Assembly (NCBI GenBank): GCA_963743425.1
Contig: CAVUPU010000005.1
Coordinates: 310,001-374,000 of the forward strand
Reading direction: 5' to 3'
Source: JAJVID01 sp963743425
GTDB taxonomy: Bacteria; Acidobacteriota; Blastocatellia; RBC074
DNA length: 64,000 nt
The notes under the pieces are model-generated. The model made no database searches and had not been told where the DNA came from. It worked only from the letters and a program-made list of their open reading frames with translations. Made by a program: the position numbers and the translations under genes. This document shows, in pieces, positions 63,315 through 64,000 of the stretch; positions within the stretch are counted from its first letter, which is position 1; every line of letters starts with the position of its first letter.

Positions 63315-64000
63315 TCAATAGCTGAAACCAAATTCAAGCCTGCCAAAAACGGATACTGGGTTGCCATCTCTCATTGCGGGAGTAAACCTGATCTTGCGAG
63401 CAGCCTTGATAGACTCCTCCGTTAATCCATGGCTCAATTCCTGAATGACCAATATATGTTTGAGGGCGCCATCGTCGGCGAAGACGACCATGAGGATCAC
63501 AGTTCCCTGGATTCCGGCGTTGCGCGCGGCGTCCGTGTAACGAGCCCTCTCTCTATAACGGATCGTCGGCCTCATAGTGGCGGTCATCTCGGTTACGGAA
63601 TTATCCGATCCTGCGCGGTCCGCCCTCCGGGCATAAAAACGAAGGGCCTCCAACTGCTCGCGCCGCAAATCCTGCTCGGATTGTTCCGGCCTGAGTTTCA
63701 GATAGGCTTCGAGACTTTCTGAAGCTGCTTTAAGCAGAGAGTAATCGGGGTGTCTTTTCGCTTCGCTTGCAGCGTCACCGGATGACTTGCCCTCCTCACG
63801 CCGGTTCTGGCTTCCGGCCATGTCCCCCTCATGGGCAAACATACTCATGAGAGCCTGAGTCTTCAGGATCAACGCCTGTGGGTAATCAGGTTTGATCTTC
63901 AAAGTTTCTTCGGCTCTGGCCAAGGCTTCCGTGGCCGCGCCCTCTCTCAAACGAGCCACGCCGGCGATGTAAAGCGATTCAAAGTTCTTCGGATCGAGCG
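63315..64000 (-). CDS. TPR protein with C-terminal TonB-like domain (5' truncated by window edge)
   Basis: The frame is open to the window edge. The visible part starts in a TPR-like region (LDPKNFESLYIAGVARLREG, ALARAEETLKIKPDYPQALI). A charged spacer follows, then a TonB C-terminal domain (RYRERARYTDAARNAGIQGT, LVIQELSHGLTEESIKAARK, IRFTPAMRDGNPVSVFGRLE). The TonB box domain contacts outer-membrane receptors such as the Oar-like protein at 14-17.6 kb, but this protein is more likely a periplasmic adaptor; the N-terminus is needed to decide. An apparent GTG at 63959 is internal. Confidence 0.8.
   Translation of the reverse strand, partial: LDPKNFESLYIAGVARLREGAATEALARAEETLKIKPDYPQALILKTQALMSMFAHEGDMAGSQNRREEGKSSGDAASEAKRHPDYSLLKAASESLEAYLKLRPEQSEQDLRREQLEALRFYARRADRAGSDNSVTEMTATMRPTIRYRERARYTDAARNAGIQGTVILMVVFADDGALKHILVIQELSHGLTEESIKAARKIRFTPAMRDGNPVSVFGRLEFGFSY

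Overview
The window is about 64 kb of moderately GC-rich bacterial chromosome. Several features fit an Acidobacteriota genome, probably of the Blastocatellia type. These are a very large Oar-like receptor with an N-terminal carboxypeptidase-regulatory domain, several DinB-fold proteins, formylglycine-generating-enzyme-like (FGE) proteins beside Hanks-type kinases, a TDO/kynureninase gene set, and dense families of long palindromic intergenic repeats. The assignment rests on gene content only; no rRNA gene is present.

Layout. 0-6 kb: Uma2 and HIT proteins, a secreted S9 peptidase, an acyl-CoA ligase, a DUF5995-like protein and the N-terminal stub of a DinB protein. 6.3-13.7 kb: a type I restriction-modification island (hsdM, broken hsdS, frame-interrupted hsdR, YgjP-like metalloprotease). 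14-17.6 kb: the Oar-like receptor. 17.8 kb: a tRNA-Cys-like gene with an aberrant anticodon loop. 18.2-24.4 kb: a sulfate-uptake gene set (cysW, cysT, sbp, an Rrf2 regulator, cysA) followed upstream by an M48 lipoprotein protease; two matching 25-bp palindromes mark a likely regulon. 24.5-25.9 kb: secreted MsrB, a repeat block and a zinc-ribbon gene interrupted by TGA. 26-30 kb: kynureninase, HAD phosphatase, tryptophan 2,3-dioxygenase and a YCF48-like protein. 30-38 kb: an orphan ABC ATPase, two hypotheticals, a P-loop kinase, a PgpH-type phosphodiesterase, a ParDE-like pair, a TauE/SafE permease and a membrane protein. 38-45.5 kb: two DinB genes, a flavin-binding PNPOx-like protein divergent from a MocR regulator, hisA and topA. 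45.5-48.7 kb: two small proteins and a D-aminoacylase-like amidohydrolase.

48.7-58.6 kb is the most unusual segment. It holds two Hanks-type kinases with matching coiled-coil/TM architecture, a TIR-TM-FGE protein, two tandem secreted FGE proteins, a TnpB element and duplicated gene remnants. The sequence shows tandem duplication and recombination inside the cluster. I read it as a membrane-spanning signalling or conflict module: kinases and TIR inside the cell, FGE and DUF4384 domains outside. 58.7-63.1 kb: lgt, lspA and ileS in one direction. The window ends inside a TPR/TonB-C protein.

Two global observations affect how the annotation should be read. First, eleven frame breaks in seven genes, including topA and hisA, all have the same sign (net +1 base). 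This looks more like residual insertion error than biology, but the reads must be checked. Second, at least ten families of long inverted repeats fill the intergenic spaces, and in several places they reach into coding sequence (ileS C-terminus, sbp and YCF48 N-termini, P-loop kinase start).
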